Shown here piece after piece: positions 10,236 through 22,500 of a stretch of DNA of 64,000 nucleotides (the first letter of the stretch is position 1; each line of letters starts with the position of its first letter). The notes under the pieces are model-generated. The model saw only the letters and a list, made by a program, of their open reading frames with translations, searched no databases and was not told where the DNA came from. A program made the translations under genes and the position numbers. Origin of the DNA: Amborella trichopoda (Eukaryota; Streptophyta; Magnoliopsida; Amborellales; Amborellaceae). The stretch lies in contig NW_006498233.1 of the NCBI RefSeq assembly GCF_000471905.2, positions 3,405,658 to 3,469,657 of the forward strand, given 5' to 3'.

Positions 10236-11570
10236 TGTTGACACCTCATTTTAAATCAGGCAAATTCTATGATTTTTCTGNNNNNNNNNNNNNNNNNNNN
10301 NNNNNNNNNNNNNNNNNNNNNNNNNNNNNNNNNNNNNNNNNNNNNNNNNNNNNNNNNNNNNNNNNNNNNNNNNNNNNNNNNNNNNNNNNNNNNNNNNNNN
10401 NNNNNNNNNNNNNNNNNNNNNNNNNNNNNNNNNNNNNNNNNNNNNNNNNNNNNNNNNNNNNNNNNNNNNNNNNNNNNNNNNNNNNNNNNNNNNNNNNNNN
10501 NNNNNNNNNNNNNNNNNNNNNNNNNNNNNNNNNNNNNNNNNNNNNNNNNNNNNNNNNNNNNNNNNNNNNNNNNNNNNNNNNNNNNNNNNNNNNNNNNNNN
10601 NNNNNNNNNNNNNNNNNNNNNNNNNNNNNNNNNNNNNNNNNNNNNNNNNNNNNNNNNNNNNNNNNNNNNNNNNNNNNNNNNNNNNNNNNNNNNNNNNNNN
10701 NNNNNNNNNNNNNNNNNNNNNNNNNNNNNNNNNNNNNNNNNNNNNNNNNNNNNNNNNNNNNNNNNNNNNNNNNNNNNNNNNNNNNNNNNNNNNNNNNNNN
10801 NNNNNNNNNNNNNNNNNNNNNNNNNNNNNNNNNNNNNNNNNNNNNNNNNNNNNNNNNNGATTTGAGATCTCTTAAAAATGCATTTTGACTAAGCCTTTGG
10901 TGGGTTACGGGAGGATATTCTCCCCAAAAAAATTTCCCCCTTTTTAGCGTCTTTTGGGGGACCATTTAGGGGGAATGGGGAGAGAAACCGAGGGGAGGAG
11001 AATTGGAGAAAGATTTTTTTGGGGAGAGAGACGAGAGACTAGAGATAGAGATTGAAACCCTAGCAGAGGAAAAAGAACCGATAGAGATGAAAAACCTGAG
11101 TAAACAACAGGAGAGAAAACCCTGGATATTACATCAGGGAGCCTGGGCCTCCTGAGAGAAACCCCAAATATACCCTTAGGACATAACTCACTATTAGAGA
11201 CTTGCTGATCGAGGCCTGGACCAGAAGGGCAAGAGCAACCGATTCTGATATGAGTGAGCCCCAAAGGCTCGAGAGTCCCCAGACATCCTGCCCGATTTGG
11301 TATCATTCTTAACCCTTTCACTTTCTTCATTTCTTTACTGATTTATTTTATTTTGATTTGTTTTTTATTAATTCGTTTTTCTTTAAAAATCATATTTTTG
11401 ATATCTTGGATCATGTTCGCTCCGCCATAGATCTGAGAGAAGATCTGCTTTTCTGGGCAGATCTGAATTCGATTTGTCCCACCTTTTCTACCATTGCTTT
11501 CCTTTTTATTTATCAGTTTAAAGTGTCAGATCTAAGTGATCTACATCGTTAGATCGCTTCGATTTTGCAC
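10236..11570 (+). mobile_element. 3' LTR of a Tat Ty3/gypsy element (interrupted by a gap)
   Basis: It begins with 'tgttgacacctcatttt', the common Tat/Ogre LTR start, right after the polypurine tract. It is interrupted by N from 10281 to 10858. The right end is uncertain: the LTR-like sequence (T-rich stretch at 11335-11400, then the repeated 'gatctgag', 'agatctg' and 'gatcgctt' motifs) runs to about 11570, where 'gattttgca' could be the terminus. No second LTR, integrase or target duplication was found in the window, so this is either the 3' end of an element truncated on its left or a solo 3' part. Confidence 0.6.
10281..10858. other. Assembly gap (578 N)
   Basis: A run of N inside the Tat LTR. 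The two long open frames that cross it are artefacts of N translation and are not genes. Confidence 1.
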
Positions 11571-13516
11571 GGGAAACAAAAGGCATGTATTTTCTTGAAT
11601 GAAATGTAACTGGGAACCACTTATCATGAATTTTTATTATGTTGCTATGCATATTGTGAAGCGATTTTACTTGTGTTGAATTGAGCTTCTTTCATCTTTT
11701 CATTCATATGGACAGGGAATTCAATGTGAGCCGCATTTAAGTTCATTTAATTTTGGACATGAGAATGGTTAGAAAGTACCAGTTATCTTCCACTTTTTGC
11801 TGTGAAGCCATCCTATTTTCTCAAGAATGAGAGTCCTTTATCTATGAATAAATGCAGAACATGAATGGTAGAAACGGATGATACCAAAACTGGGATTTCA
11901 CAAAATAGTGAGTCCTTTATCTATGAATAAATGGATACCATGAGGAAATCGGCAGATGGTGGCGACGAGGTACTTATGATTTGCATATTTGTTACGCAAA
12001 AATGAGTAGGATGAAGATACCACTACTGTACATTTAAATCACATGCAACATAGAGAAGTTATGGTGGTATGACACTTAAACTACATAAAGAACCTATAAC
12101 ACATGTAGTGGTGCAGTTCATCTATGTCTAGCAGTTTCTGAGTGCATTCATATAAATAGGAAAGTAAACGAAGCATAATTGAGTGTGCCACTGTTCAAAA
12201 TTCAATGCTAAAAGAGGGTAGAAGTTTTGGAAGGATATGATCATCATTAAAGCTTTATCCCAACGATTTTATGTTGGCTACATGAATCCCATTATGCTAG
12301 TGTGCTCTATCAAGGGCCATACCCTCAATGAGACTTTGGAGTGAATATGATACCAATGTTTTAAACTACTAAATAAAATACCAATGATTTAAGCCCTCCA
12401 CCCCCTCTCACTGATGATGGAGAACTTTGAATAAACTTAGAAAATCAGCAAGAAGCACATAATTTTGGAGAAACCCTAATGCTTTCTCCCACATAGGGCT
12501 CAAACCTTAGGATTCTTATATAACTTGAAACTCAACTCCCTAACATTAATTAAAATATCTTAAAGCTCCCTAATTGATCCATCAATGAAAGAAATAAAAG
12601 AAACTATAAATTCCTAGAATTCTTAAAAACTAAAATCTTAAAAATAAATCCTAAAACTTAAATCAAAATATACATTCTTTAAATTGAACAAAAATTAAAA
12701 ATAAATATAATTTTTTCCATTACCCGTGCACCTGACCACCCATCAACCCGCCACCCCCTCCCTTCCCCCCAATTATTACATGGTGCCCAGGAGAGACCTA
12801 GGCCCTCCCTGAGCCTAGGAGGGCCCCTAGAGGGAACCTGCTCAGGATTTAAGGCACTGCCTATGCTCCAAGGCGCCCCATTTTATAAACACTGGTATTC
12901 AGGTCTCTTATTGTAACACTAATGTTGTCAGTATAGTGGGCAACCTGATATCCATTGTAACACTAATGTTGTCAATATAGTGGGCAACCTGTCCTTGAGA
13001 AACCAAGTCCATTAAATTTGCTTTTTTTTTTATTAAAAATAGTAGACTTGAAGGATGCTACGTATTCTTTCCTACATTTCCATCAGACCATGAAACAGTC
13101 GACGGCAGATATCTTCATGAGACCTTGATAGCTGATCTAAAATATTTCATAATGGGTCAAGTCTTTACCCCAGACCTATTCATGTTTTTGGGGGTGGTGT
13201 TAGAGTATGTATGGGTAATTCTTACAGGCTACATAATTTAATTGATCCTTGTAAGAATAGCTCTATCTTCTTCAGGGTTATATTATGTTTGTTCTATCCT
13301 TATTTTTCCCTTTTTGTAACATTTTACTGGAGGATTTCCTGTAATTCATAGATCAGTATAATTATAAAGTGATGTCATTTCTGAGTCAAACAAATATTTA
13401 ATATCAAATGCATTCGCTGTAGATCACAAAGAATGCATGCTTTGAGATATTATTCCAGATGAAGAATAATCTTTGAGATAATACTGGTTGACAACATTTC
13501 ATGTGTTCCATGATGG
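11571..13516. other. No gene seen; short duplications and a possible hAT-type relic
   Basis: A 44-bp tandem duplication lies at 12911-12990 (unit begins 'ttgtaacactaatgttgtca'). From about 12356 ('caatgttttaaa') to 12893 ('ttataaacactg') the ends are loosely inverted (CAGTGTTT-like), as in non-autonomous hAT elements, and the interior has GC-rich 'cctaggccct' blocks. An 8-bp target duplication was not found, so this is only suggestive. No upstream exon of the 4CL-like gene was recognised here. Confidence 0.35.
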
Positions 13517-13705
13517 CAGGGGTATGGTATGCTGGAATCAAGTTGAACTGTTTCACTTGAAATGAGAATGAAGGGAAAGCATTATTTTGGATCCACTGGA
13601 TTTCTTTTTCCAGGTGTTGAAGCTAGAATAGTCAATGTTGACACGTTGAAGTCTATTCCTCCTAAATTAGTCAGGGGATATATGGATTCGTGGACCAAAT
13701 ATAAT
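13517..13705 (+). pseudogene. 4CL-like acyl-CoA synthetase relic, exon A
   Basis: The frame from 13517 reads 'QGYGMLESS', a stop, then 'TVSLE' and 'FGSTGFLFPGVEARIVNVDT' followed by 'LKSIPP'. This is the A5-to-A7 stretch of plant 4-coumarate:CoA ligase-like AMP-forming enzymes (Q-G-Y-G-M-T-E, then P-G-x-E-A-x-I-V, then P-P-x-x-x-G-E-I-W). After one extra base the next frame gives 'SGDIWIRGPNIM', preceded by TAG where Gln is expected. The exon starts after an acceptor-like 'atggcag' and ends at the donor 'ataat/gtaagg'. Two stops and one frameshift make it non-functional. Four more exons of the same gene follow at 34.8-39.1 kb. The larger N-terminal part of the protein was not found in the window. 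Confidence 0.75.
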
Positions 13706-14265
13706 GTAAGGTAGGACTTCCATTTAAATCCTTCTTTACCTTATTGAAATTCCTATAGAAGATAATGTTTGGATGATCTTCATCTCTGCACTTGAATATC
13801 ATACTTCTTTATGAATATTTGTCTAATACCACATAAGTGCCTAATTTGCAAATCATACTTTGTTTGATTATACTAGGACATCTTTGTTTAATTAGAAGGT
13901 TACCAAATTCCAAAAATGATTTCTTCTGGCATCTTATGTTTTCTTGGTTCTGGATTTAATTGTTTTAACTTCAACTAGATTCTCATACATGGAGATGCTC
14001 ATAAGCCCATTACAGAATATGTATATCTCAAACTTTTTGTTAACATTCATTTTCGGTTGACCATTTTCCTCAAACAACTTTAGAACGTTTGCATTTCACT
14101 TCTTTGGATTTTAATTTTTTTTCTCTTTTTTTTTTTCTTTGAGTTAGATGAAAATGAAAGTGGGTTTCTTCCATTTTTATAAGAAATTATATGATGATGT
14201 TAGAAACATATTTTGGGTCCCTCTATATTTCTTGTTTGGTGATGTAGTATTGTGGTGAGGAACAT

Positions 14266-14585
14266 CGCTCTTGATTTTGCATGGTCCCAAGGGCGAACAC
14301 TTTAGCCATGGTCCATCCCCAAATCCATCACTCTTGATTTAGTGAGACCCACATAGGACCCAAAATCCATATTCCCCACTCTTGGATCACTCTCCTCTAA
14401 TGAGCAAATTATTTGGAGCTCAATCTTGCTCCATGCTCTTGATTTTGCATGGTCCCAAGGGCGAACACTTTAGCCATGGTCCGTCCCCAAATCCATCACT
14501 CTTGTGTGGGTCCCTAAATCCATCTCCGCTCTTGGATCACTCTCCTCTAATGAGCAAATTATTTGGAGCTCAAACTTTCTCCAAA
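14266..14585. repeat. 169-bp tandem duplication
   Basis: The phrase 'gctcttgattttgcatggtc' starts at 14266 and again at 14435. Both copies continue through 'ctcctctaatgagcaaatt', with a ~15-bp deletion in the second. No coding function recognised. Confidence 0.85.
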
Positions 14586-15187
14586 GTGCCTTCATGATAG
14601 ACCCATGCCATCCATTAAATGGACTATATACTTGGGGGATTTGGAGGTTTTTTGAAGCTTCACATATTTTTATTAGTTCAAGGAGAATACTTCGGATATT
14701 CTTTAAAGCCTTTGTGGTTTCCTAATCCACTGATAAGTGATGAGTTCTGGTAGGCAATATTGCTTTTTGGCTCATCGGATATTTTATGATTTCAAATACA
14801 TACACACATAGAAGCTGTGACTCACCTTGTGTATGGCATCTAGATGTTCTACAGAATGTAGGAACGTGATGGATAGTCAGCCATCCTAATTACAGAATAC
14901 ACCTTGAGCAGTATTGTGTCAAGGATTCTAGAAATCAGCATGCTTTAAAACTCTAAATATATATGAATTCCATGGTTATAATGATCTTGGGATTGCTAGA
15001 TAAGTTAGGGTATGATCTTGATGAACAAGATGGATGATAGCAATAAGGTGATTATGGTATGAGTCATTCATCATGGCATGGAGCATAGTCATATGAAAAG
15101 GACGGATAAGGAAACACTATTTTTTCATAGGCTGTGGTGCTCTGTCATAATGCATGCCCCTTTCGCTTAAAGGATTTATAGTTTACT

Positions 15188-15520
15188 TTTTTTTTAGATA
15201 AATAACCTTTTCGCTGATTGTGGAAGCATACTTCAAGCTGTGCGGATTTAGGAAGCTTACAAACTCAGGCGTAATAACCAAAATAAAAAATAAGAAATGA
15301 GGAGACAAGAGAGCTAGGGGGGTTGTGGGGAGATCTAGTAGGTGCGGGCAAAGGGGTCATGGACCAAGCAATGGGCTCGTCATGTATGATTAGATAGCTA
15401 CGTTCGCTTCCTCTTCATTTGCCCATCTAATCATATCATTTGCCTCTCTATTGACATGACTTAGTATACCTTCAATAGGATTGCTCAAAACAAGAATTTC
15501 CTTCATAATGTCTACCAAAC
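15188..15520 (-). mobile_element. LINE 3' fragment (copy A)
   Basis: On the minus strand, 15510-15400 encodes 'ILSHVNREANDMIRWANEE', the end of the RNase H-like domain of plant L1 elements (S-H-V-x-R-E-A-N-x-x-A-D). About 200 bp of untranslated sequence and a short A tract at 15198-15188 follow. The fragment lies within duplication copy A. Confidence 0.6.
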
Positions 15521-16029
15521 ACCAAGGATGGATTGATGGTTTGCTGATGGATGCAAAACATGCATGTCTTCTTTAACTTCGTCAATCTAACTCGACATGT
15601 ACAGAGATCTTACGAGTCATACCCAAACACACAAAGAACATGTGATTTTCCTCATGTGAGGCATCCCAACGTTTCATAGTTTGAGGTACATGAATATAGT
15701 AAACATGGATGGTCAGTCAGGCATCCTTATTATAGAGTACACCTTGAACGATATTATATCCAAGATACTAGAAATCAGCATGCTTTAAAGCTCTAATTAT
15801 ATATGAATTCCATGAATATAATGATCTTTGGATTACTAGATAAGCTATAGTATGATCTTGATGAACAACATAGATAATGGAAATGAGGTGATTATGTTGT
15901 GACTTATTCATCATGGTATGCAGCATACTGAGGTATACAAAAATAATGGCTAAGAAAATACTATCTTTCATTTGTTGTGGTGCTCCATCATGATATATGC
16001 CTTTCCCCGGTAAATGATCCGTAATTAAT

Positions 16030-16376
16030 TTTTTTTTATATTTAGATAATTAACGCTTTATTTAGAGAATTAACCCTTTTATAGAATGTGAAAACATAGT
16101 TCAAGTTGTGCTTATTTAGAAAGCATACAAACCGGGGCATAACGATCAAAAAGAAAAAAAGCAAAGGGGAGACTAGAGATCTAGGGGGACGGGGGTTGAT
16201 CTCCTAGATGCATGGAGGGGTCATGTACCTGCACTTATCTGTATTTGTAGATAGCTATGTCTCTTCGTCTGGCCCATCTGCTGTATTGTTTGCCTCTCTA
16301 TTGATATGAGTCAATATACACCCAAGAGAATTGCTTAATACAAGAATGTCTTCTGCTAAAGACCAAGATAGATTAA
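16030..16376 (-). mobile_element. LINE 3' fragment (copy B)
   Basis: This is the counterpart of the fragment at 15.2-15.5 kb within the second duplication copy. It has the same minus-strand RNase H tail in more degraded form and an A tract near 16040-16030. The right end coincides with the insertion point of the next LINE. Confidence 0.5.
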
Positions 16377-17750
16377 TTTTGTTTTTTTTAAGGAGTTAAC
16401 TGTTCTATTAAAAAGGAGGAGGTAATACAAGTTGTCAAAAATAGGTTCCCACAAGCTGGGAGCTCTATACAAAAATAAGCTTCCCGTTAGGCTGGAGCTC
16501 TATACTAAAAAGAAAAGGCTGCCCACGAGGAAGTAGCCCTGTAAAAAAATCTACGAGACATTGACAAGGGAAAAACATAAAACAGATGCGCCCCGCATCA
16601 TAGGAAGCTCATAGAAGAAAGAAAGAGTGCTACAAAACTCATGTTGTGATGTTGAGTGATCCCTCCTTAGTGAGGATGTTGACTGCCGTGTTCTCCTTAG
16701 TGAGGATGTCTGTTGCCGTGTTGGCTTTGCATCAGATATGCCTCCATGAAACGACCATAGGCCTGCAAATGGGAGTCGTAAAAAATGTGTGCTAGTTCCA
16801 AGGACAGGGGGAACAACCTGAAGCCCAACGAATGACGTTCTTGGAGTCAATGTCGATGATTACATTTGACGCCCAGTGGGGATTAAAGCTCTTAAGCCCC
16901 CCGAGAAGGGCTAAGGCCCCAACCATATGTAGAATCTGAATGGCCTATGTGTTTGGAGAACGAAAATAGTATGTGACCTTTTTGAAAAGACCTCCAATGC
17001 CCATGGGACTTGGGTTGCCAAGGGAACAACAATGAAAGTTTAACTTTGCCTGGCTTGGTTCAGGCGGTCTCCACATGAGGCCTGAGGGATGCGGTATTAC
17101 CTTGAGGGTAGCAAAGCTAGCCAATCTTGGATAAAATCATTGTGGGGGACTCGACCATGGATATAACTTTGTCAAACAATGCCAAGCGAGTGGATCTTTT
17201 TCCTCGAATGATCCGACTGTTTCTTTCTGTCCAGATGACCCAAAGAGTGGCTACCACGAAGCCTTCCACAAAATGATGCCTGCTTTGGGCCAAGGAAAGG
17301 GTTGAAGGGATTTGAAAAGAAGGAGGGCTTGACTTTGGGGTGTAACCCATTGCCATCCAAACAATTTGGAGAATGGCTCCCCATAGTTCCTGGGCTAGGG
17401 GACAATGGATAAAGAGATGAGAGTTGGATTCCTCATTCGCTATACATATCACACATCTATTGGGGATGGGTAAACCCTTTCATTGGAGTTGGCCATTCGG
17501 ACAGGGCTATCTATTTAAAGACTTAAAATTTAAGGGTAGCAAGCGAGGACCAGGCCTGAGCAATAATGGAAGTGGGAGAAAAGGGAAAATGAGCGGTTAT
17601 AGAAGCCTGTGGTAGAAAGAGGAGCTCGAGAAGATTCCCAAAGGAGAGGGGTACCAAATGATGAGGTTTGGACCCTAGGGGATGCGAAAAGTGGTATGGA
17701 GGAGGGAGGAGAGGTTGAAAAAGTTCGAAACCTATGATTCAATGGTCTCT
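16377..17750 (-). mobile_element. 5'-truncated L1-type LINE with zf-RVT and RNase H
   Basis: On the minus strand, 17452-17117 encodes the zinc-binding RT-associated (zf-RVT) domain: 'ANEESNSHLFIHCPLAQELW' and later 'ATLWVIWTERNSRI'. An RNase H domain follows at about 17075-16850 ('AKLNFHC', 'GIGGLFKKV', 'VIIDIDSKNVIRWASG'). The 3' untranslated region ends in an A tract at 16390-16377. The RT and endonuclease are missing, as is usual for 5'-truncated LINE copies. The 5' limit near 17750 is set only by loss of recognisable LINE sequence. It inserted into the right end of the duplicated segment. Confidence 0.8.
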
Positions 17751-17814
17751 CAAAGGTTGGTCTCTCAAAGGTAGGGCTCCACGCACGAGTTCAAACTAGG
17801 GCATGGATTGTTGG

Positions 17815-19725
17815 GTCCTAGATGGGGCTGTCAATGGACAGGGCCAGGCCTCGGGCTTCCAGTTCGGGCCGGTTTTGGGCTTGGTAATGGGCCACTATCG
17901 GGATAGAGGGCCGGGCCAGGCCATCATGTGGTTAAGTGTAATTTTGGACAGGCCAGGTTGTTAATACTTCATGATAATCAAAACCTTGTCACGATTTTCT
18001 CATCTTTTCGAAAAATCACAAATTTTCAAAAAATTCGATCATGGATTACAAAAAAAAAAGAAGAAAAATCTGTTCTTCACAGAGCCACCTTACATCGGCC
18101 TTTTCAAATAAAAAATCCACCTCCAAACGAATAAATTACATCCAATTGGGTACATGTTTTGATAAACAACACTATAAGTAATCAAAACCCTAAATTATGA
18201 ACACATTATCACCAATAAATCAAATCAAATCGATTAAATTGAGCAAAAAAAAAAAAACGCAGTTCTTCACAGACAACAGTCATTAGATCTAAAAAATGAA
18301 ACTCAAATTGAATAAATCAGATCAAATTGAATACATCTGATTATACACAAGACTATAACGATTCAAAACCCTAGAAATCTAACACATATTTTGTAATATA
18401 TCGTGAACAATAGATTGAAAGGCGGAAAAATAAAAAAATAAAAACAGCATAATTTTTTTTTTCTCAAACATTACTGTGTATTTCTAAAAACTCAGGCTGT
18501 ACTTGAGTAAATTAAATAAAATTGAATATAATAAATGATAATAAACACGATAAAGATTTAAAACCCTACAAATTTAACTGATTACTTTCAAAATATGGAT
18601 CGAAATTGATCAAATGGCGGGAAAAAAAAAAAACGCAAAGTTCTTATCTGGTTTCGTGAACCCCGTGGTTTCAATCTCCAAATTAATCTGTTTTTCTCAA
18701 AGATAATCACAAATTCATAACATAAATTTCTAATGAACACACTTACGATCAATATGCCTCAAAGTTTTCATAGATTCATGCCCTATTTGCATGAACCAAA
18801 ACGAAAAATCGGAAACCCTAAAACCCACAACTTTCATGATCCAAAAAATTGAAAATTTTTCCAACATTTAATACATGCAAAGGCTGAAAAGAGCTGCATA
18901 AAGCCTGAATATTCGATCACATTGCCAAAAAAAAAAAGAAAAATGATAAAAAAAAGACAAAATTTGAAGAAACCTGTGAAGAACACTGTGCAGCCCGTGT
19001 TCTTCACGAGACTCGTCGATTTGATACAGTGAATCGACGGTTCACTATACAGAATCTCTCGGTTTTCTTTGGAATTGAGTGATTCCGTATAAAATACCAA
19101 GACCAGCACGGAATGTGCCGATTCTTGAGTCGTACCGGGCGAGTCCGGTTCGACACGGTGTTTTTTTGAACACTGATCTGACCGATTCTTGATCCGGATC
19201 GATTTTTGAGGTGCCCGATCCGGGTCTTCGATATGCTTTTTAAACCATTGGTTTCAAGAGTTTGTAGATTTTGGCTCTTCTCCCTTACTGATGTGTTATG
19301 GTATTTTCATTTAAGATGTAGACGAAGAGGGTATGAGTGGGTTGCAAGAGTCCAGGCTTAGACAGAGGCCTAATAAGATTGGGCCGGGCTTGGCTCAATG
19401 GGCCTTTGAACTTTTTTTGTTCCTTACTTCAAAGAAGAAATGTCCCCAGAGAAAGTTAAAAAAAAAAAAGAAGGGCCGGGCCAGGCCTACTATGATTAAT
19501 GGGTCATGCAGGGCCTCTGCTTACACTTTTCCGGGCCTGATTCCTGAGTTAATTTTCTGGCCTTAGCGACCAGGGCCTATTTCCGGGGCCGACCTTAACG
19601 GGTCGGGCTGAAAATTTCCAGGCCGAGCCTTATCGGGCTAGCCCAAAACAAGTTCCAGGCTTTCCAGGCCTTGGGTAAGGCCGGCCCAGGCCCAGCTCCA
19701 GCTCGCTTGCAGCCCTAGTCTTAGA
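17815..19725. mobile_element. Non-autonomous hAT-type element, 1,895 bp, with 8-bp target duplication
   Basis: The ends are 'tggggctgtcaatgg' at 17823 and the inverted 'ttgcagcccta' at 19717. They are flanked by gtcctaga (17815-17822) and gtcttaga (19718-19725), a 7/8-matching 8-bp duplication as made by hAT transposases. The subterminal regions on both sides are rich in 'gggcc' / 'ggcc' motifs, typical of this group. There is no transposase. The interior has about four copies of a ~180-205-bp repeat, marked by 'atcaaaacc' at about 17977, 18181, 18361 and 18556, with A tracts followed by 'ttcttcacag'. Confidence 0.75.
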
Positions 19726-19799
19726 TGACCTAAATCTCTCCCGATTCGCTTGCCGCCGCTAAGGTAACCCAACCCAATTGGCAGGGTCTTTGACCCCAC

Positions 19800-20165
19800 C
19801 CTTGTTGGATGATTGGAAGGGAAGGGGAAGAATCAATGGGACGAAGAGTGGGGAGAGAAAGAGAAGAAGGAAGAGAGGAATCCAGAAGAGGCAGGAAGGA
19901 CAGAGAGAAGGGGACGTTAGGGGGACTGTCTTAGACAACGCGGGAGGGGAGGGGGGCGGAGAGCTGCATCGGTACAGGTGTTAGAGGGGACGTGGAAGAG
20001 GGAGAAAGGAAAAGAGGGGGAGGAGGGCATCGCTGATGCATGTTGCACGGGGGATGTGGTGTTAGAGGGGACATTGAAGAGGGAGAAAGGAAAAGAGGGG
20101 GAGGAGGGCATCGCTGATTGTTGCATGGGGGATGTGGTGGTGTCTGGCAGAGGATTGGGGAGATG
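19800..20165. repeat. Purine-rich tract with an 81-bp tandem duplication
   Basis: About 350 bases are strongly G+A on the plus strand. Within it the unit beginning 'ttagaggggac' is present at 19981 and 20062 (81 and 78 bp). Both strands are open over most of it, which is expected from the skew and does not support a gene. Confidence 0.8.
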
Positions 20166-22450
20166 GGTGTCAGGCATAGGACCCTACGTTGGGATTGCAT
20201 GAGGTTGAGGATGAGGGAGGATAGGCGCTAAGGGATGAAAGGGAGAGTGAGCCCTCTGATGGGACTATTACAGGGTTTGGTTGCTTGTTATGATGTCATG
20301 ATACTGTGATTACGATCCACAGGAGGCTCCCTATCGTGCTCCTTTGGCTGTAGATGGCGATTGGAGGGTGGTGAGGCTGTAGCCCACGAGATGGAGATAC
20401 AGAAAAAATCTGTCTACCTCCTGCCAGAGCTTGTGGAGGGTGAGCTGAGAATCAAGAACCTATATCAGCAGCTGAATAGTGCCAAGGGAATAGTTCCAAG
20501 GGAAGAAACTCAAAAGACTTTCAGTGGATGGCAATGAATGAACCGCATGCATTGCCGATGAGCCTGAGGGTGTTGGGGTTCTAGGTGTGGAGAGGGATCT
20601 GGGAACCCCTAAGCTAGATCTTTTGTTTCCTAAAAGCCCTGAGGGTTTGGGACTAGCGTTCTAGGGTGGGGGTTGCAACCCCTAAAAGGAGGAGGTGAGG
20701 GGCTTTGAATGGCCTAGAGGGCACTGTGTTCTGAAGGGAAGCAGAATAGTATAGAACCTTCAAAAAGGTTATGGCTGTCGAGGTCTGTTTCCTTCCCGAT
20801 GCGTTGCTCCATTTTCTTGATGCTTCTAACTTCATCACGACTGGGATGAAAAACACCGACTAAAGCTGAAGGAAATTTGCGTTTCGGTGGTACGTTCACC
20901 AGGAAGGGACATAAGGTTGGGGCCAACAGAGGTGGAAGAAGGATCGGGGGCGGGGGGGGGGCGGGAGATGTATGTGGGGGAGAGGAGAGTGAGAGGATGG
21001 TAGCGAGGAGGAAGGTTGCTTGGGGATCCATTTAGAGGGCGGGGAAGGAGGAAAGAAAGGGGTTTAGACAAGGGGGGCATACATGTTGTAGAGTGCCGGG
21101 GGGGGGTTAGTTCATGCATGTTTATCTAATTAGGTTGGGGGGTTGTTTTTTTATTTTATTTTTAATGTGATAAGGTTGGACAGTTGTTGGCACTCCTGTA
21201 TATACCTACATATGTAAAGCAGAAAAACCCATGTGACTCTCTCTCTCTTCTTTCTCTCTCCTCACTCTCTCTTCTATGTGGTGGGCAACCAAGTAATCCT
21301 TCAACGTTCTAGAGAGCTTCTCCTTCTATCTCACTCCTCTCTAGCATTTGATTAGGCTTCTCAACTCTTTCACAATCTCTTGCTCTTCCCTATCGGGCTT
21401 CTTAATTCTTATGTGGTTGGACAACATCTGAGCCGGCTTTTTTTATTCTGCTACAACATTCAAGCAAATTAATCTTTCTCTAGTATTTGAGCAAGCATCC
21501 ACTTTACTGTCTGCTTGGATGCCCGTCCAGGCACCTGCCTTTGGCAAAAGGCAGACGCCTATTGCAATCACTGTCTTGGTTGGCCGCCAACCCCGTAGGC
21601 AATGCACCCAAGACCCTTGCAGATCTAGATCCCTGGATGGTGAATTATCTACATTGCCTACAGCTACATGGTCATCATGCCTTATGATTTGCAAATGTTG
21701 AGATTCTTTTTTAACTGGCTACAAATAATTTAGTGTATAATTGAAGGGAAGAGATATTTGCAATGGAACTGCAAGAGTCCACATTTCATGAATTTTTTCT
21801 AGTGCAAGGAATGGGTTAACAACACATATTGTACGACATGGATACCCCGAATGGAAGCTTAATAGATCAAAATTTTGATATCAGTGTAAGGTAATGCTGG
21901 ACCTGCAGGGATGGGGGCGGGGGTGGTTGGGCTGAGATTATGAGCTCAGGATATGCATGACTTACCCAGTGCCATTACCATGTTGCGAATGGAATGAAGC
22001 TGAAGGCTCGTTATTGTTAATATGTTTTCAACATCTCGTGTCAATTCTAGAAAACATTATAGTGGAAGGTCATTTTGCTAGTTTGTGAGCTTAAGTTACC
22101 AGAACAGCAAAATAGCCAAGGTGATGGCCGATGTCTTGGAAGATGTCTTGGAAGAGATGTCATGTATTTGTTCCAATTTTGTCACTTTTAGACATATCGA
22201 GTGAGTAATGAATCTGTGGATGCTTTTGCTCCTCAAGGCACCACAAGAAATACTGTAGCTATAGTTATACACCCGTGGTAGTTCACAATAGTCAAATTGG
22301 CTATAGTTATACACCCGTAGTAGTTCACAATAGTCAAATTGAGAATATCTGAAGAGGAGTTTTTGACCAATTTTGTCTACCCAGTATGCTTGTACATCTC
22401 TAGATGCCGTATATGATTCCATAAAATGCATCTTTAAAGGATGAAATACT
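20166..22450. other. No gene seen
   Basis: Unassigned. It includes a G run near 20945-20965, a pyrimidine-rich stretch at about 21236-21275 that with its surroundings looks like the leader of an LTR, and a 42-bp tandem duplication at 22258-22340 ('gctatagttatacacccgt'). ORFs here lack recognisable motifs. Confidence 0.5.
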
Positions 22451-22486
22451 GGGGTTTACCTGTATATTTGTGGAACACCAAATCGG

Positions 22487-22500
22487 TGGTATCAGAGCAC
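22487..22500 (+). promoter_or_regulatory. tRNA-Met primer-binding site of the pararetrovirus
   Basis: The sequence 'tggtatcagagcac' matches the complement of the 3' end of initiator methionine tRNA, the primer of caulimovirid minus-strand DNA. Upstream 'gtggaacaccaaa' (about 22470) recurs inverted near 24764, marking virus leader sequence at both places. Confidence 0.75.

Larger units (their letters stand above)
14862..16376. repeat. Direct segmental duplication (two ~0.7-kb copies)
   Basis: Copy A runs from about 14862 to 15560 and copy B from about 15700 to 16376. They share the succession 'tagaaatcagcatgcttta', 'tatatgaattccatg', 'ctagataag', 'tatgatcttgatgaacaa', 'atcatggtatg' and then a LINE 3' end. 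Both diverge at many positions, so the duplication is old. Copy B is cut at its right end by another LINE insertion. Confidence 0.8.

Noticed and set aside
10175..10965. Three long ORFs across 10175-10965
   Set aside because: They consist almost wholly of translated N from the assembly gap.
19917..20202. Pro-rich and Lys/Glu-rich ORFs on opposite strands
   Set aside because: Both come from the purine-skewed 81-bp duplication.
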